64,000 nucleotides of DNA, taken from the NCBI RefSeq assembly GCF_900142715.1, contig NZ_FRBX01000002.1:186001-250000 (forward strand), written 5' to 3'. The notes beneath the pieces were generated by a model. That model did not search any database. It was given only the letters and a program-made list of their open reading frames with translations, and had not been told where the DNA came from. Source of the stretch: Flavobacterium pectinovorum. Its GTDB lineage: Bacteria > Bacteroidota > Bacteroidia > Flavobacteriales > Flavobacteriaceae. Of the stretch, positions 53,659-63,540 are shown piece after piece. The first letter of the stretch is position 1; each line of letters starts with the position of its first letter. The position numbers were made by a program, and so were the translations under genes.

Positions 53659-54744
53659 ATGAAAATACTTCATGTAATAAACAGTTTAGAAATTGGAGGA
53701 GCTGAAAAGCTGCTTTTAGAAACAATTCCGCTTTATAATAAAAAAGGCATTAAAGCCGATTTATTATTATTAAACGGGAAAGAAACTCCATTTTTGATAG
53801 CTTTAAAAGCCATGAATTGCTGTGATATCTATTCGATAGGTTCTAGGGCATACAATCCATTTCATGTTTTTAGAATGATACCATTTTTGCGGAAGTATGA
53901 TATTGCACACGTTCATTTATTTCCTTCGCAATATTGGATTGTTTTAGCTAAGATATTTTCTTTATCCAAAATCAAATTAATTGTAACAGAACATAGTACA
54001 ACCAATCCTCGTATAAATATTTTTTTTTTAAGTATAATAGATCGGTTTATTTATAAATTTTATGAAAAGGTCGTTTGCATTACAGATGAGGTCTATGAAA
54101 TATTATATCAACATTTAAAAGGAAAAAAATTTAAATTTTCAGTAATTCAAAATGGTGTTAAACTGCAAAATGTTTATGATGCACATCCTTACGCCAAAAA
54201 GGCAATCTCAACGTTGTTTAATGATGAGGATATTTTACTGGTACAAATTTCGAGTTTTAATAAACATAAAGATCAGCAAACAGTTATAAAAGCATTGCAG
54301 TATTTACCTGAGAATTTCAGACTTATTTTTGTTGGTGATGGTCCTTTAAAAGGAAATTGTGAAAATGCTGTACAAGAATTTAACTTAACAAAAAGGGTTC
54401 TTTTTTTAGGAAATCGTGTAGATGTACCACAACTTTTAAAAACAGCAGATATATCTATTTTAAGCTCAAACGGAGAAGGATTAAGTTTGATCGCAATTGA
54501 AAGTATGGCTTCAGGAATACCTTTTGTTGCTTCAAATGTTCGTGGAATGTCAATTGTTGAGGGGGCAGGGATATTGTTTGAAAAAGGAAACGCAGAAGAA
54601 CTTGCATTTTTTATTAAAAAATTAATTAATGAAAAAGATTTTTATGCAAGAATTGTAAATTCATGTAAAGAAAGAGCCAAACAATTCGATATTGAATTTA
54701 TGGTAGATAAACATATAGCTTTATATAAAGAAATACTCGAATAA
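53659..54744 (+). CDS. Glycosyltransferase, GT4 family
   Basis: 361 residues in GT-B layout. N-terminal HVINSLEIGGAEKLLLETIP (acceptor loop GGAE), then the C-terminal donor domain with FNKHKDQQTVIKALQYLP, LIFVGDGPLKGNCENAV and SSNGEGLSLIAIESMASGIP (E-x7-E-like motif, about 265-285). It adds a sugar to the growing lipid-linked repeat unit; sugar unknown. The stop codon overlaps the next start (TAATG). Confidence 0.92.
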   Translation: MKILHVINSLEIGGAEKLLLETIPLYNKKGIKADLLLLNGKETPFLIALKAMNCCDIYSIGSRAYNPFHVFRMIPFLRKYDIAHVHLFPSQYWIVLAKIFSLSKIKLIVTEHSTTNPRINIFFLSIIDRFIYKFYEKVVCITDEVYEILYQHLKGKKFKFSVIQNGVKLQNVYDAHPYAKKAISTLFNDEDILLVQISSFNKHKDQQTVIKALQYLPENFRLIFVGDGPLKGNCENAVQEFNLTKRVLFLGNRVDVPQLLKTADISILSSNGEGLSLIAIESMASGIPFVASNVRGMSIVEGAGILFEKGNAEELAFFIKKLINEKDFYARIVNSCKERAKQFDIEFMVDKHIALYKEILE

Positions 54745-55808
54745 TGTATAAGACACTTAAAAAAAGCACTGCTACTTTTTTGCTTATTGCAATAGCCAAT
54801 TTGGTTGTTGCATTTGCTGTTTTTTTTATTTTGCCACCTAAGTTTTTCTACGACGCTGCCACTATTGCTTATGATAAAGGAAACCTAATAGGATATATAG
54901 GTAGTTATCCTCTCACGATTTTGTTCTATAAAATTTCAGGTTTGCGCAATTTACCTTTTCCTGTAATTGCCTTAATACAATTTCCTGTTTTAATGTATGT
55001 TTTATACAAAATTGGTATTCCGGGCAACTTTGAAAAAATCAATGTCAAAAACATTTTAGTTTATATGGGAATTTTAATGATTGCGATTTTTATCTCTATG
55101 CCATCAAAAGAATTCCTTACTTTTCTATATGTTACACCAATAGTTTTTATGTGTAAAAACGATAAAATTTCGGTAAAAAAAACAATTCTGTATACAATTT
55201 TAATGTTATTATTTTTTGGAATAATTTACCGTCCATATTATGCGATGATTCCAATTATAGGAGGTGGAATGTATTTACTTAGTTTGATAAGTTTTAAAAA
55301 CAAAACCATAAAAACCATTTTTTATGGCTTATTAATTGCCTTTTTTTTATCATTGAGCCACGGTATCATAAAAGGAAAATATCTTTCAGAAATTAGTCGT
55401 GAATTGGTAAATAATGACCGGATAGGTTCTGCCGATGCAAACTCTATGATTACTTCTCCATTAAAAACAGATACCTGGTATGGAGAAATGGTGAGTGTTT
55501 TTTACGGCTTTTTTACAGTGAATTTTCCTTTAAATGGGTTAAAACATATATTTTCGCCTCAAATCATAATGTTTATAATTTGGCAGCTTTTGTTGTTTTA
55601 CATTTTATTAGTTCGCTTTTCTAAATGCCTAAAAGAGAGAAAAACGTATTCGAAAGAACTTCTGATTTTATTAATTATTTTTTCTTTTTTTATTGTGCAG
55701 GGTGTATTCGAACCTGATTTAGGCACTGCCGTTCGACATAAAATAGGTATTTTTCCTTTAATTTATTTTGCGTTATATTATGAATCTTTCCGAAAAGAAC
55801 TTCAATAA
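54744..55808 (+). CDS. Polytopic membrane protein of the polysaccharide locus
   Basis: 354 residues with about ten hydrophobic segments. Its start overlaps the end of the glycosyltransferase (TAATG at 54742-54746), and its end overlaps the next ORF by 29 bp. The pattern (FYDAATIAYDKGNLIGYIGS, then long membrane segments) resembles EpsG-like or polymerase-type proteins of capsule loci. It may be a second Wzy-like polymerase or an acyl/sugar-handling membrane protein; the sequence does not decide. Confidence 0.65.
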   Translation: MYKTLKKSTATFLLIAIANLVVAFAVFFILPPKFFYDAATIAYDKGNLIGYIGSYPLTILFYKISGLRNLPFPVIALIQFPVLMYVLYKIGIPGNFEKINVKNILVYMGILMIAIFISMPSKEFLTFLYVTPIVFMCKNDKISVKKTILYTILMLLFFGIIYRPYYAMIPIIGGGMYLLSLISFKNKTIKTIFYGLLIAFFLSLSHGIIKGKYLSEISRELVNNDRIGSADANSMITSPLKTDTWYGEMVSVFYGFFTVNFPLNGLKHIFSPQIIMFIIWQLLLFYILLVRFSKCLKERKTYSKELLILLIIFSFFIVQGVFEPDLGTAVRHKIGIFPLIYFALYYESFRKELQ

Positions 55809-57084
55809 AATATTCCATGTTTTTTTATGTCTGATCGCTATTGCGATGATTTTTAGAAAACCGTGTTCATTGCTTATAATTTTATTTGCTGTTTTTAATT
55901 TGTTTTTTATTCGAAAATTAAAATTCACCAAAACGAGCCTTATTTTAATGGCCTGTATTGCTTCACCTATATTGTTGGAGTTATTGTTTTTTTGGAATAA
56001 TGATTCTTTTACAAGAGGACTAAAAGCAATAGAAAAAAGCACTTCGTTATTATTGTTTCCAATTTTTATTATTGGTAATTATCAAAGAATTAATTTTTTG
56101 AGAATAACACAAATTTACAGCATTGCAACAACAATTTTAATGTTGTTGTTGTTTATCCGTTTTAATGTTATTTATCCCGAATTGATGAATAAATACCTTA
56201 ACGGAATCGATTTATGGGAAATGGGATATCAATTTGCAGACAGTATTGGTATTCATGCTCCGGCTTTAAATATGCACTTGGCTTTTGTTTCGGTTTGTGC
56301 TCTGTTTTTTGTTTTTTACAGTATTAAAAATGAGGAAAAAAGAAGTTTTAAGATTATTCGATTAATTGTTTTTCTTTTATCGTTTTTCTTCGTGCTTTTT
56401 GTGAATACCAGAATGGCATTGGTGAATGTTTTGGCTGGATTTGCGATTGTTTTCTTTCTTGAATTTAAATCAAAAATAAACGTAAAAAAAACGGGAATAA
56501 TTTCAGCAATTGCTTTGATTTTATTGGGAAGTATTTTGTTTTTCTTCGTTCAGAAAAATCCATATATGAAAGAGAAATATTCTAAAGCAACTTTTGCTTA
56601 TATGGATAAAGTAGGGAAATTAGATGAAATTGATCATCCTGAAATTAAGGTTTTTAATTCTTTTGTAACCCGTCTTTCTATCTGGAAATCAGTTTGGGAA
56701 TTGTCTGTAAAAAACCTTCCTTTTGGGGTTGGAGCATCTGACGGAAAGCCGGAATTGGTTAAATATTACAAACAAACCAATCAGCAATTTTTGGCTAAAT
56801 ATGAATTTCCAACACATAACCAGTTTCTTGATTTTTTATTAAAATTTGGGATTCTTGGGCCAATAGTAGCGTTGCTTTATATGTTTACGATTGGATTTTT
56901 AGGTTACGATTTAAAAAGTGCCATCATAATTTCATTTTTTATGATCTTTTTTACTTCAAATTTAACCGATGATTTTTTACTTCGTTTTGATGGAATAGCT
57001 TTCAGCGGATTATGGTTTTCTATTTTTGCATCTTATTGGCTTCAGCAGAAAACGATTCTTGATAAAGGGCAAAAAGCTGCTTAA
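55780..57084 (+). CDS. O-antigen ligase/polymerase-like membrane protein (Wzy)
   Basis: 434 residues from MNLSEKNFNKIFHVFLCLIA (an ATG at 55768 is also in frame). About eleven membrane segments, with a large periplasmic loop (about 285-350) containing SFVTRLSIWKSVWELSVKNL and LPFGVGASDGKPELV, then FPTHNQFLDFLLKFGILG. This is the Wzy/WaaL O-antigen ligase domain pattern, with the H-x-Q/N region. It polymerises or ligates repeat units at the periplasmic face. Its end overlaps the convergent glycosyltransferase by 65 bp. Confidence 0.82.
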   Translation: MNLSEKNFNKIFHVFLCLIAIAMIFRKPCSLLIILFAVFNLFFIRKLKFTKTSLILMACIASPILLELLFFWNNDSFTRGLKAIEKSTSLLLFPIFIIGNYQRINFLRITQIYSIATTILMLLLFIRFNVIYPELMNKYLNGIDLWEMGYQFADSIGIHAPALNMHLAFVSVCALFFVFYSIKNEEKRSFKIIRLIVFLLSFFFVLFVNTRMALVNVLAGFAIVFFLEFKSKINVKKTGIISAIALILLGSILFFFVQKNPYMKEKYSKATFAYMDKVGKLDEIDHPEIKVFNSFVTRLSIWKSVWELSVKNLPFGVGASDGKPELVKYYKQTNQQFLAKYEFPTHNQFLDFLLKFGILGPIVALLYMFTIGFLGYDLKSAIIISFFMIFFTSNLTDDFLLRFDGIAFSGLWFSIFASYWLQQKTILDKGQKAA

Positions 57085-58129
57085 AATTTTGATTTGTATC
57101 AAATAAATCTTCGCATCTTTTTAATGCTTTTTTTCCAAAATCAGCTCTTGTTTTATTCTCTTTTAGAATTTCAAAATAATTTTCAAGTTCATCAATATTA
57201 TCAAAAAGAAATCCTGTTTTATTATGTAAGACAATATCTTTATTACCAATAATATTGGTTGCTATAACTGGTTTTTCTAAAACCATTGCTTCTAATAATG
57301 CAATTGGTAAGCCTTCCCAAAGAGAGGTTTGGAGATAAATATCGATTGAATTTAAAGTTTCAAAAACAATATTTTTATCCATAATCCATCCGGTAATTTT
57401 AATATTTTCAGAAGTAATTAAATGGCTTAGTTCGCCATCGCCTATCCAGATAAAATTAAAATCCGGAAATTTTAGGGCAATATCATTAAATAATTTAGGG
57501 TTTCTTGCGGCTGTGATTCGGCCTAAAATGCCAACAGTTAATTTTGAGTTTTGATGAGGTAAAAAGTATTCACGAATAGGCGGAATATCTACACCATTTC
57601 TCACCAATTTTGAGGGGCCAATTTTTTTAGCAATTTCAAATTCGGTATCCCCACATGCCACAATTGTTCCGCCAAATAATCTCTGAAAACTTTTTTCAAT
57701 GATCGAGTATAATTTTCTGGAAGATTTTGAAATGTCAGTTCTTAGAAAAGCATATCCGTGAGGTGTATAAAAAACTTTCTTTTTTTTGAATAGCAGAAAA
57801 TAAGCAATTCGGCCTAAAACACCTGCTTTTGATGAATGAAGATGAATTACATCAGGGTTAATTTTTTTAAGTTCTTTAATTAATTTAAAAATAGATTTTA
57901 GATCCTCAAAAGGAGAAATCTCCCGAACCATATTAAGATGAATCAGATTAACACCATTTGAAAATTCAGAGTTTACTTTCTCAGAACTAATTCCTTTTCT
58001 ATTACTGCTGTAGACAATAGTGGTTTCTATATTTTTACTTATTCCATCATCTCCAAAAAAATTAGACAAATCTCTAAAATAAGTATATACACCACCTTCT
58101 AGTGCTTCAACGATATGTACAACTTTCAA
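57020..58129 (-). CDS. Glycosyltransferase, GT4 family (minus strand)
   Basis: 370 residues from a TTG start at 58129 (KVVHIVEALEGGVYTYFRDL), where the GT-B first strand begins; the ATG at 58168 would add 13 residues. DVIHLHSSKAGVLGRI, VFYTPHGYAFLR and the donor domain (GILGRITAARNPKLFNDIAL, LWEGLPIALLEAMVLEKPVI, E-x7-E motif) are intact. It faces the O-antigen ligase gene and overlaps it by 65 bp. It is the only gene of the polysaccharide block on the minus strand between 49.6 and 61.5 kb. Confidence 0.9.
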   Translation of the reverse strand: MKVVHIVEALEGGVYTYFRDLSNFFGDDGISKNIETTIVYSSNRKGISSEKVNSEFSNGVNLIHLNMVREISPFEDLKSIFKLIKELKKINPDVIHLHSSKAGVLGRIAYFLLFKKKKVFYTPHGYAFLRTDISKSSRKLYSIIEKSFQRLFGGTIVACGDTEFEIAKKIGPSKLVRNGVDIPPIREYFLPHQNSKLTVGILGRITAARNPKLFNDIALKFPDFNFIWIGDGELSHLITSENIKITGWIMDKNIVFETLNSIDIYLQTSLWEGLPIALLEAMVLEKPVIATNIIGNKDIVLHNKTGFLFDNIDELENYFEILKENKTRADFGKKALKRCEDLFDTNQNFKQLFALYQESFSAEANKMQK

Positions 58130-58295
58130 AATAATTAAATTTAGTTTAGTAAAAGTAGAATAAAGCAATTAATAATGAATTAAAAATTGAATCTCTCTTT
58201 GCATAAAAATTTAGTCAATTTAAAGGCCGGATATTTTATTACATTTGTGGATATTTGCAGAGATTATCAAAACCAATAGGTTCAATAAAACCATT

Positions 58296-59279
58296 ATGAA
58301 AAGAATACTTATTACCGGAGCGGCGGGTTTTTTAGGATCGCATTTGTGCGATCGATTTATCAAAGAAGGATATTATGTTATTGGTATGGATAATTTAATA
58401 ACCGGTGATCTTAAAAACATCGAACATTTATTCAAATTAGAGCACTTTGAGTTTTATCATCATGACATCACTAAATTTGTTCATATTCCGGGAAATTTAG
58501 ATTATATATTACATTTTGCTTCACCGGCAAGCCCAATCGATTATTTAAAAATTCCGATTCAGACATTAAAAGTTGGATCATTAGGAACACATAATTTATT
58601 AGGTTTGGCCCGAGTTAAAAAAGCAAGAATTTTAATCGCGTCAACTTCTGAGGTTTATGGAGATCCTTTGGTTCATCCCCAAACCGAAGAATACTACGGA
58701 AACGTAAATACAATTGGACCAAGAGGCGTTTATGACGAAGCCAAACGTTTTCAGGAATCTATAACAATGGCTTATCATACTTTTCACGGTGTTGAAACCA
58801 GAATCGTTCGTATTTTTAACACTTACGGACCAAGAATGCGTCTCAACGACGGACGTGTAATTCCAGCATTCATTGGTCAGGCACTTCGTGGTGAGGATTT
58901 AACCATTTTTGGAGACGGAATGCAAACGCGTTCTTTTTGCTATGTTGACGATCAGGTTGAAGGTATCTTCAGATTGCTGCATTCTGATTATGTTTATCCG
59001 GTAAATATTGGAAATCCGGATGAAATCACAATTAAAGATTTTGCGGAAGAAATTATCAAACTTACAGGAACAAATCAAAAAGTGGTTTATCATCCGCTGC
59101 CAATAAATGATCCGTTACAACGTCAGCCAGATACAACCAAAGCAAAAGAATTGTTAGGTTGGGAAGCAAAAGTAAGCCGTTCTGAAGGAATGAAAATCAC
59201 ATATGATTATTTTAGATCACTTTCAAAAGAAGAACTTTCAAAAGAAGAGCACAAGGATTTTTCGAATTATATAAAATAG
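58296..59279 (+). CDS. UDP-glucuronate decarboxylase / UDP-xylose synthase type SDR
   Basis: 327 residues from [20 protein letters not shown], with the NAD-binding GAAGFLG (residues 7-13), [20 protein letters not shown] and catalytic STSEVYG/YDEAKR (S/T...Y-x3-K). The SPASPxxY and [14 protein letters not shown] blocks are typical of UXS. It converts UDP-glucuronate to UDP-xylose, a precursor for the locus's polysaccharide. An ATG at 58245 is rejected because the Rossmann fold starts at 58296. A TACATTTG box lies about 57 nt upstream. Confidence 0.92.
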   Translation: MKRILITGAAGFLGSHLCDRFIKEGYYVIGMDNLITGDLKNIEHLFKLEHFEFYHHDITKFVHIPGNLDYILHFASPASPIDYLKIPIQTLKVGSLGTHNLLGLARVKKARILIASTSEVYGDPLVHPQTEEYYGNVNTIGPRGVYDEAKRFQESITMAYHTFHGVETRIVRIFNTYGPRMRLNDGRVIPAFIGQALRGEDLTIFGDGMQTRSFCYVDDQVEGIFRLLHSDYVYPVNIGNPDEITIKDFAEEIIKLTGTNQKVVYHPLPINDPLQRQPDTTKAKELLGWEAKVSRSEGMKITYDYFRSLSKEELSKEEHKDFSNYIK

Positions 59280-59343
59280 CTATTATAAGTACGGCTATTT
59301 AAAATCACATGTGCAATAAAATGATTGTATAGAGGAACAAATT

Positions 59344-60711
59344 ATGACAGTATTTCAAACAGGAAGATACTCAAAATATATCAGGCCAATTAGTATTTTA
59401 ATTGATCTGACAATTATTACAGTATTAAGCTTTTTTATATTTAAAGAGCTAGTTTCAAATATGTTGGTTTTTGTTTTGTATCAATATATTGGCTGGGGTT
59501 TAATAGCTTTTTCAACACATTTTTATGATGTGTACAGATTTACAACTCCAATAGAAATTGCCGCAAAAATGCTAAGACAGGAAATTTTATTTCTTCTCGT
59601 TGTAATTGCATTTTTTCCTTTTTCGCCACAAGTGATTTTTAGCCAAACTGCCATTATAATATTTATAATGTTAGCTATATTATTGGTAACAATTTTTAAA
59701 TTCTCATTGTTTTTTTATTTAAAAGAATACAGAATAATTACAGGAAGCAATTATCGAAGCGCTGTTATAATAGGTTTTACAGAAGAAGCAATTCGATTAA
59801 AAAACCTTTTTGAAACCAGAAAAGATTATGGATATCGATTTTTGGGATATTTTTCGGATAAGAAATCAGGCGAGAATATCACAGGAAAATTGACAGATTT
59901 AAAACCTTTTATAATTGAAAATGAAGTAGATGAAATCTATTGTTCTTTGAATGAAGTATCAAACAAATACCTGAAAGATTTGATTGATTTTGCCGATGAA
60001 AATAATAAAACAATAAAGTTTATTCCAGATACTAAAGAGATTTTTTCAAAGAATCTAAAAATAGATTATTACGATTTTTTCCCCGTACTTTCGTTAAAGC
60101 AGACCATGCTTAATGAACCGGCAATTCAAGTATTGAAACGTACTTTTGATGTTGTTTTCTCTATTTTAATCATTGTGTTTGTGTTATCCTGGTTAGGCCC
60201 AATATTAGCAATTCTAATAAAATTAGAGTCTAAAGGCCCGGTTTTTTTCACACAGGGAAGACCTGGATTAGGAGAAAATGAATTTGTATGTTATAAATTT
60301 CGCTCTATGCGAATTAATAAAACAACCGAAACAGAAGCTTCAAAAAATGATCCCCGCGTTACGGCAATTGGTCGTTTTATGAGAAAAACAAGTATAGATG
60401 AACTACCGCAATTTTTTAATGTTTTAAAAGGAGACATGTCGGTCGTTGGGCCAAGGCCACATCTTTGGTCGCAGAATAAAGAATACGGAAACAAAGTAAA
60501 AAAATATATGATTCGTCATTGTGTTAAACCCGGAATTACCGGATTGGCACAGGTTAGTGGTTTTAGAGGTGAAATCACAATAGAAAGAGACATGATTAAC
60601 CGAATTAAATTTGATGTTTTTTATATCGAAAACTGGTCTCTTATTTTAGATTTGAAAATAATTCTTCAAACCGTAATCAATATTTTTAAAGGCGATAAAA
60701 AAGCATATTAA
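59344..60711 (+). CDS. Polyprenyl glycosylphosphotransferase (initiating enzyme)
   Basis: 455 residues. Four or so membrane segments (to about 125), a nucleotide-binding-like central domain (VIIGFTEEAIRLKNLFETRK, about 140-230), and the C-terminal catalytic sugar transferase domain from about 262 (KRTFDVVFSILIIVFVLSWL, KFRSMRINK, DELPQFFNVLKGDMSVVGPR, YIENWSLILDLKIILQTVIN). It loads the first sugar phosphate onto undecaprenyl phosphate. Its stop overlaps the next gene (TAATG). It is the start enzyme for the locus. Confidence 0.94.
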   Translation: MTVFQTGRYSKYIRPISILIDLTIITVLSFFIFKELVSNMLVFVLYQYIGWGLIAFSTHFYDVYRFTTPIEIAAKMLRQEILFLLVVIAFFPFSPQVIFSQTAIIIFIMLAILLVTIFKFSLFFYLKEYRIITGSNYRSAVIIGFTEEAIRLKNLFETRKDYGYRFLGYFSDKKSGENITGKLTDLKPFIIENEVDEIYCSLNEVSNKYLKDLIDFADENNKTIKFIPDTKEIFSKNLKIDYYDFFPVLSLKQTMLNEPAIQVLKRTFDVVFSILIIVFVLSWLGPILAILIKLESKGPVFFTQGRPGLGENEFVCYKFRSMRINKTTETEASKNDPRVTAIGRFMRKTSIDELPQFFNVLKGDMSVVGPRPHLWSQNKEYGNKVKKYMIRHCVKPGITGLAQVSGFRGEITIERDMINRIKFDVFYIENWSLILDLKIILQTVINIFKGDKKAY

Positions 60712-61478
60712 TGAATGAATTAGTTTCAATTATAACGCCAACTTTTAATGCCGAAAAATTTATTCGGGCAACGATAGAATCTGTGCTAAATCAGAGTTAT
60801 CAAAATTGGGAAATGATTTTGGTTGATGATGCTTCTACAGATAAAACGATTGCCATTATAAAAGAATTTACCATAAAAGACAATCGGATAAAATTAACGG
60901 AATTACTTAAAAATTCAGGAAATGGTTTTGCGAGAAATATGGCTTTAGAAAAAGCAATAGGGAAATATATTGCTTATTTAGATGCAGATGATATTTGGTT
61001 GCCACAAAAACTAGAAAAGCAAATCAAGTTTTTAAAAGATAATAATTTACCATTTACTTTCAGTTTTTATGATTGTATAGATGAAGAAGGAAATTCTTTA
61101 AACAGGCGAGTTGAAGCACCTTTAGAATTGACTTATCATCAATTGTTTTTTTGCAATCACGTTGGCAACTTAACCGCAATTTATGATATAGATTTTTTCG
61201 GAAAGATTGTTATCGAAGCGACCCAAAAAAGACAAGACTGGCGATTATGGCTTACGATTTTAAAACAAATTGAAGTAACGAAACCAGTACCAGAGATTTT
61301 AGCTCTTTACAGAATAAGAAAAGATTCCATATCTTCTTCAAAATTCAAATTGATAAAACACAACTTTGGTGTTTATCGGGATTTCCACGGATTCAATTTT
61401 GTGTTTTCTGTTTTATTGATGACGCGATTTTTATTCACACAGTTGATTATTAAATCACGTTATATAAAGAAGATTTAA
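60711..61478 (+). CDS. Glycosyltransferase, GT2 family
   Basis: 255 residues, GT-A fold: SIITPTFNAEKFIRATIESV, then ILVDDASTDKTIAII and the DxD-type AYLDADDIWLPQKLEKQI. A C-terminal basic and membrane-proximal region follows. It probably adds a sugar to the unit begun by the phosphotransferase directly upstream (start overlaps by one base). It is the last plus-strand gene of the polysaccharide block before the ORF6N gene. Confidence 0.92.
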   Translation: MNELVSIITPTFNAEKFIRATIESVLNQSYQNWEMILVDDASTDKTIAIIKEFTIKDNRIKLTELLKNSGNGFARNMALEKAIGKYIAYLDADDIWLPQKLEKQIKFLKDNNLPFTFSFYDCIDEEGNSLNRRVEAPLELTYHQLFFCNHVGNLTAIYDIDFFGKIVIEATQKRQDWRLWLTILKQIEVTKPVPEILALYRIRKDSISSSKFKLIKHNFGVYRDFHGFNFVFSVLLMTRFLFTQLIIKSRYIKKI

Positions 61479-61480
61479 TA

Positions 61481-61604
61481 TTCTTCAAGGTCACAAATTG
61501 TGACCTTGAAGAATTTCGTTTTTTATTTCAATCTTGATGTCACAATTTGTGACCTCAAGATTGTGATTTAATTCTTTAAGGTCGCAATTTGCGACCTTAG
61601 AAAA
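61481..61604. repeat. Three palindromes next to the ORF6N gene
   Basis: P1 61481-61513: TTCTTCAAGGTCACAA-A-TTGTGACCTTGAAGAA, perfect 16 bp arms. P2 61529-61563: CAATCTTGATGTCACAA and TTGTGACCTCAAGATTG, one mismatch. P3 61572-61604: core TAAGGTCGCAA-T-TTGCGACCTTA. All share (A/T)(A/G)GTC(A/G)CAA-N-TTG(T/C)GAC and one-base centres. They lie in the 166 bp convergent gap between a glycosyltransferase gene and the ORF6N gene. Confidence 0.9.
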
Positions 61605-61644
61605 TCGGACTTAATAATTGGAGATCATAATTTTTGATTTCCAA

Positions 61645-62166
61645 TTATTTTTTATATCCAATTTTCACTCTTTCACTTTCATTTTCCTTTTTCTCTGTCA
61701 ATTCATCCAAATAAGAAAAAACTAATTCGATATTTTTATCATGATTTTCTAGTTTCTTTTGAATCTGAAGAATGTCAACTTTAATTTCTGTTGTGTCCAG
61801 AAGCATTTGTCTTACTTTAGTGAAAATGCGCATAATTTGAATATTGGTTTGAATTGCTTTGTCGCTTTTTAGCACACTTGACAACATTAAAACACCATGT
61901 TCAGTAAAAGCAAACGGTAATTTTCTTATTCCTCCCCAACTTGATGTCGCAATTTGCGACATCAAGTTTTCGAGTTCTATTTCAGTAAGTTGAAACATAA
62001 AATCAGAAGGAAATCGGGATATATTTCTTTTAACTTGTTCGTTTAATCTTCTGGTTTCAACTCCATAAAGCGCAGCTAAATCAAAGTCAAGCATCACCTT
62101 TTGATTGCGGATAAAATATATTTTGTTTGAAATAGTTTCTTCAGAAAGTAATGATCGATCCTCCAT
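61645..62166 (-). CDS. ORF6N domain DNA-binding protein
   Basis: 173 residues. EETISNKIYFIRNQKVMLDF, DLAALYGVETRRLNEQVKRN and RFPSDFMFQLTEIELENLMS are the ORF6N domain; LPFAFTEHGVLMLSSVLKSD and a coiled-coil tail (about 120-160) follow. ORF6N proteins, first noted in phages, bind DNA and are widespread in Bacteroidota. Within the domain, LMSQIATSS is written by a palindrome (61938-61968) of the same type as the three just downstream. A TACATTTG box (minus strand 62190-62183) precedes the start. The gene interrupts the polysaccharide block. Confidence 0.9.
   Translation of the reverse strand: MEDRSLLSEETISNKIYFIRNQKVMLDFDLAALYGVETRRLNEQVKRNISRFPSDFMFQLTEIELENLMSQIATSSWGGIRKLPFAFTEHGVLMLSSVLKSDKAIQTNIQIMRIFTKVRQMLLDTTEIKVDILQIQKKLENHDKNIELVFSYLDELTEKKENESERVKIGYKK
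61938..61968. repeat. Palindrome inside the ORF6N coding sequence
   Basis: AACTTGATGTCGCAA (61938-61952), one T, then TTGCGACATCAAGTT (61954-61968): perfect 15 bp arms. On the minus strand it reads as the codons for NLMSQIATS in frame. Confidence 0.92.
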
Positions 62167-62205
62167 AAGTTTTAAATAAAAAACAAATGTAAGATTTTAT
62201 TTATA

Positions 62206-63540
62206 TTATAAATATGATTTGAATTGCTTTAATTTACCACGATTGGTTCTTTCTAAAACATTTTTTCGGGTAAAAATGAAGCTCAAATTTGGTTCAAGAT
62301 AAAGGGCAATTGCTTCTTTTATTTTGTGAATTTGTTCTGCAGTTAATTCATTTTCAGAAACATATTCAATTTCAAAAGAATCTAATTTGGTTTGTTTGAT
62401 AATAAATTCTTTTACATTTCCATCATCTTCAATGATGCTTTTTGTTACATAATAAAATGTCAAACCAGGAGATTTTTTTCCGCTAGGTAAAATGGCAATG
62501 TCATTTGTTCTACCAACCAATTTTTTTAAGATTGGTTTTTGTGGCGTACTTTTTTCATCCAAAATTCCAATGTCTCCAATATCATATCTTATAAATGGAT
62601 TTGCTTTATTGAAAAGAGAAGTAATCACAATTCGGCCTTCTTTCCCGTAAGGGAGAATCTGATTATTTTCGTCCAAAATTTCAACAAATAATGTTTCAGC
62701 ATTTATTTGCCATTCGCCTTTTGTATTTTCAAAAGCAATCAAATCCAATTCTGAAGCTCCGTATTCATTGATAATTGGAATGCCGAATTGTTTTTCCAAC
62801 AATATTTTATCCGATTCAAAAAGCATTTCCGAAGTAACAAAACAAGCTTTTAAAGTCGGACAAATTTCACGTAAAATGATATTTCTTTTTTCTAAAAATT
62901 TAGCAAACAAAACGATCGAACTCGTGTAACCATTGATATAATCGAATTTTTTCGTTTTAAATTTTCCCAGGAATTTTTCTAAAACTTCATCAGATAAATC
63001 AAAAACCGGAAAGCGAAAACGTCTGCTCAAAAAATCCTTAAAACGTTCTTTTTGGTATCCAATAAAATCCATTGGAATGCCGTAAAAACGCGCTTGGTAC
63101 GAATGATTGAAATCAATATTAAACCATCCAAAACGCATAATATTCGATGCCCACGTCAGAGCGTGAGAATATTTATCTTTGGCAAAAACAAAAGGGGTTC
63201 CGCTAGATCCGGATGTTTTGTTGAGGTAAACGTTTTTTAATGTATATCCTTTAGAAAGTCTTTCTACAAGCGGTTTTTGTAGATTTTGTTTGTTTAAAAT
63301 GGGTAAATCTTCCCATTTGATATTCGTTTTATTTCCAACTAATTCCTGGTAAAAAGAATTGTTTTGTAAATGAAAATCAACAATTTCTCTTTTTTTATCC
63401 TGAATGAATTTCGCATGTTCCTCAGTAGATAAATTCACAATTGATTCTAATTCGGCTTTTGCTTTCTTTATCGGAAAACCATTTAATTTTAAGGAAAGAT
63501 CGAAAAGTGACAGCATTTTTTGAAGATAAATTTTCACCAA
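62206..63540 (-). CDS. CapK-like phenylacetate-CoA ligase family protein
   Basis: 444 residues. LNKTSGSSGTPFVFAKDKYS is the adenylate-forming motif, and INEYGASELDLIAFEN and PFIRYDIGDIGILDE complete the PaaK/CapK-type signature. CapK-like proteins are common in capsule loci, where they may activate acyl groups that decorate polysaccharides. The N-terminal part is typical for the subfamily. It is the last gene of the polysaccharide region and divergent from purD. Confidence 0.88.
   Translation of the reverse strand: MVKIYLQKMLSLFDLSLKLNGFPIKKAKAELESIVNLSTEEHAKFIQDKKREIVDFHLQNNSFYQELVGNKTNIKWEDLPILNKQNLQKPLVERLSKGYTLKNVYLNKTSGSSGTPFVFAKDKYSHALTWASNIMRFGWFNIDFNHSYQARFYGIPMDFIGYQKERFKDFLSRRFRFPVFDLSDEVLEKFLGKFKTKKFDYINGYTSSIVLFAKFLEKRNIILREICPTLKACFVTSEMLFESDKILLEKQFGIPIINEYGASELDLIAFENTKGEWQINAETLFVEILDENNQILPYGKEGRIVITSLFNKANPFIRYDIGDIGILDEKSTPQKPILKKLVGRTNDIAILPSGKKSPGLTFYYVTKSIIEDDGNVKEFIIKQTKLDSFEIEYVSENELTAEQIHKIKEAIALYLEPNLSFIFTRKNVLERTNRGKLKQFKSYL

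Noticed and set aside
61481..61604. The three palindromes as simple bidirectional terminators
   Set aside because: No T-runs of normal length follow them, and their core is shared with a palindrome inside a coding sequence. They may still slow transcription.
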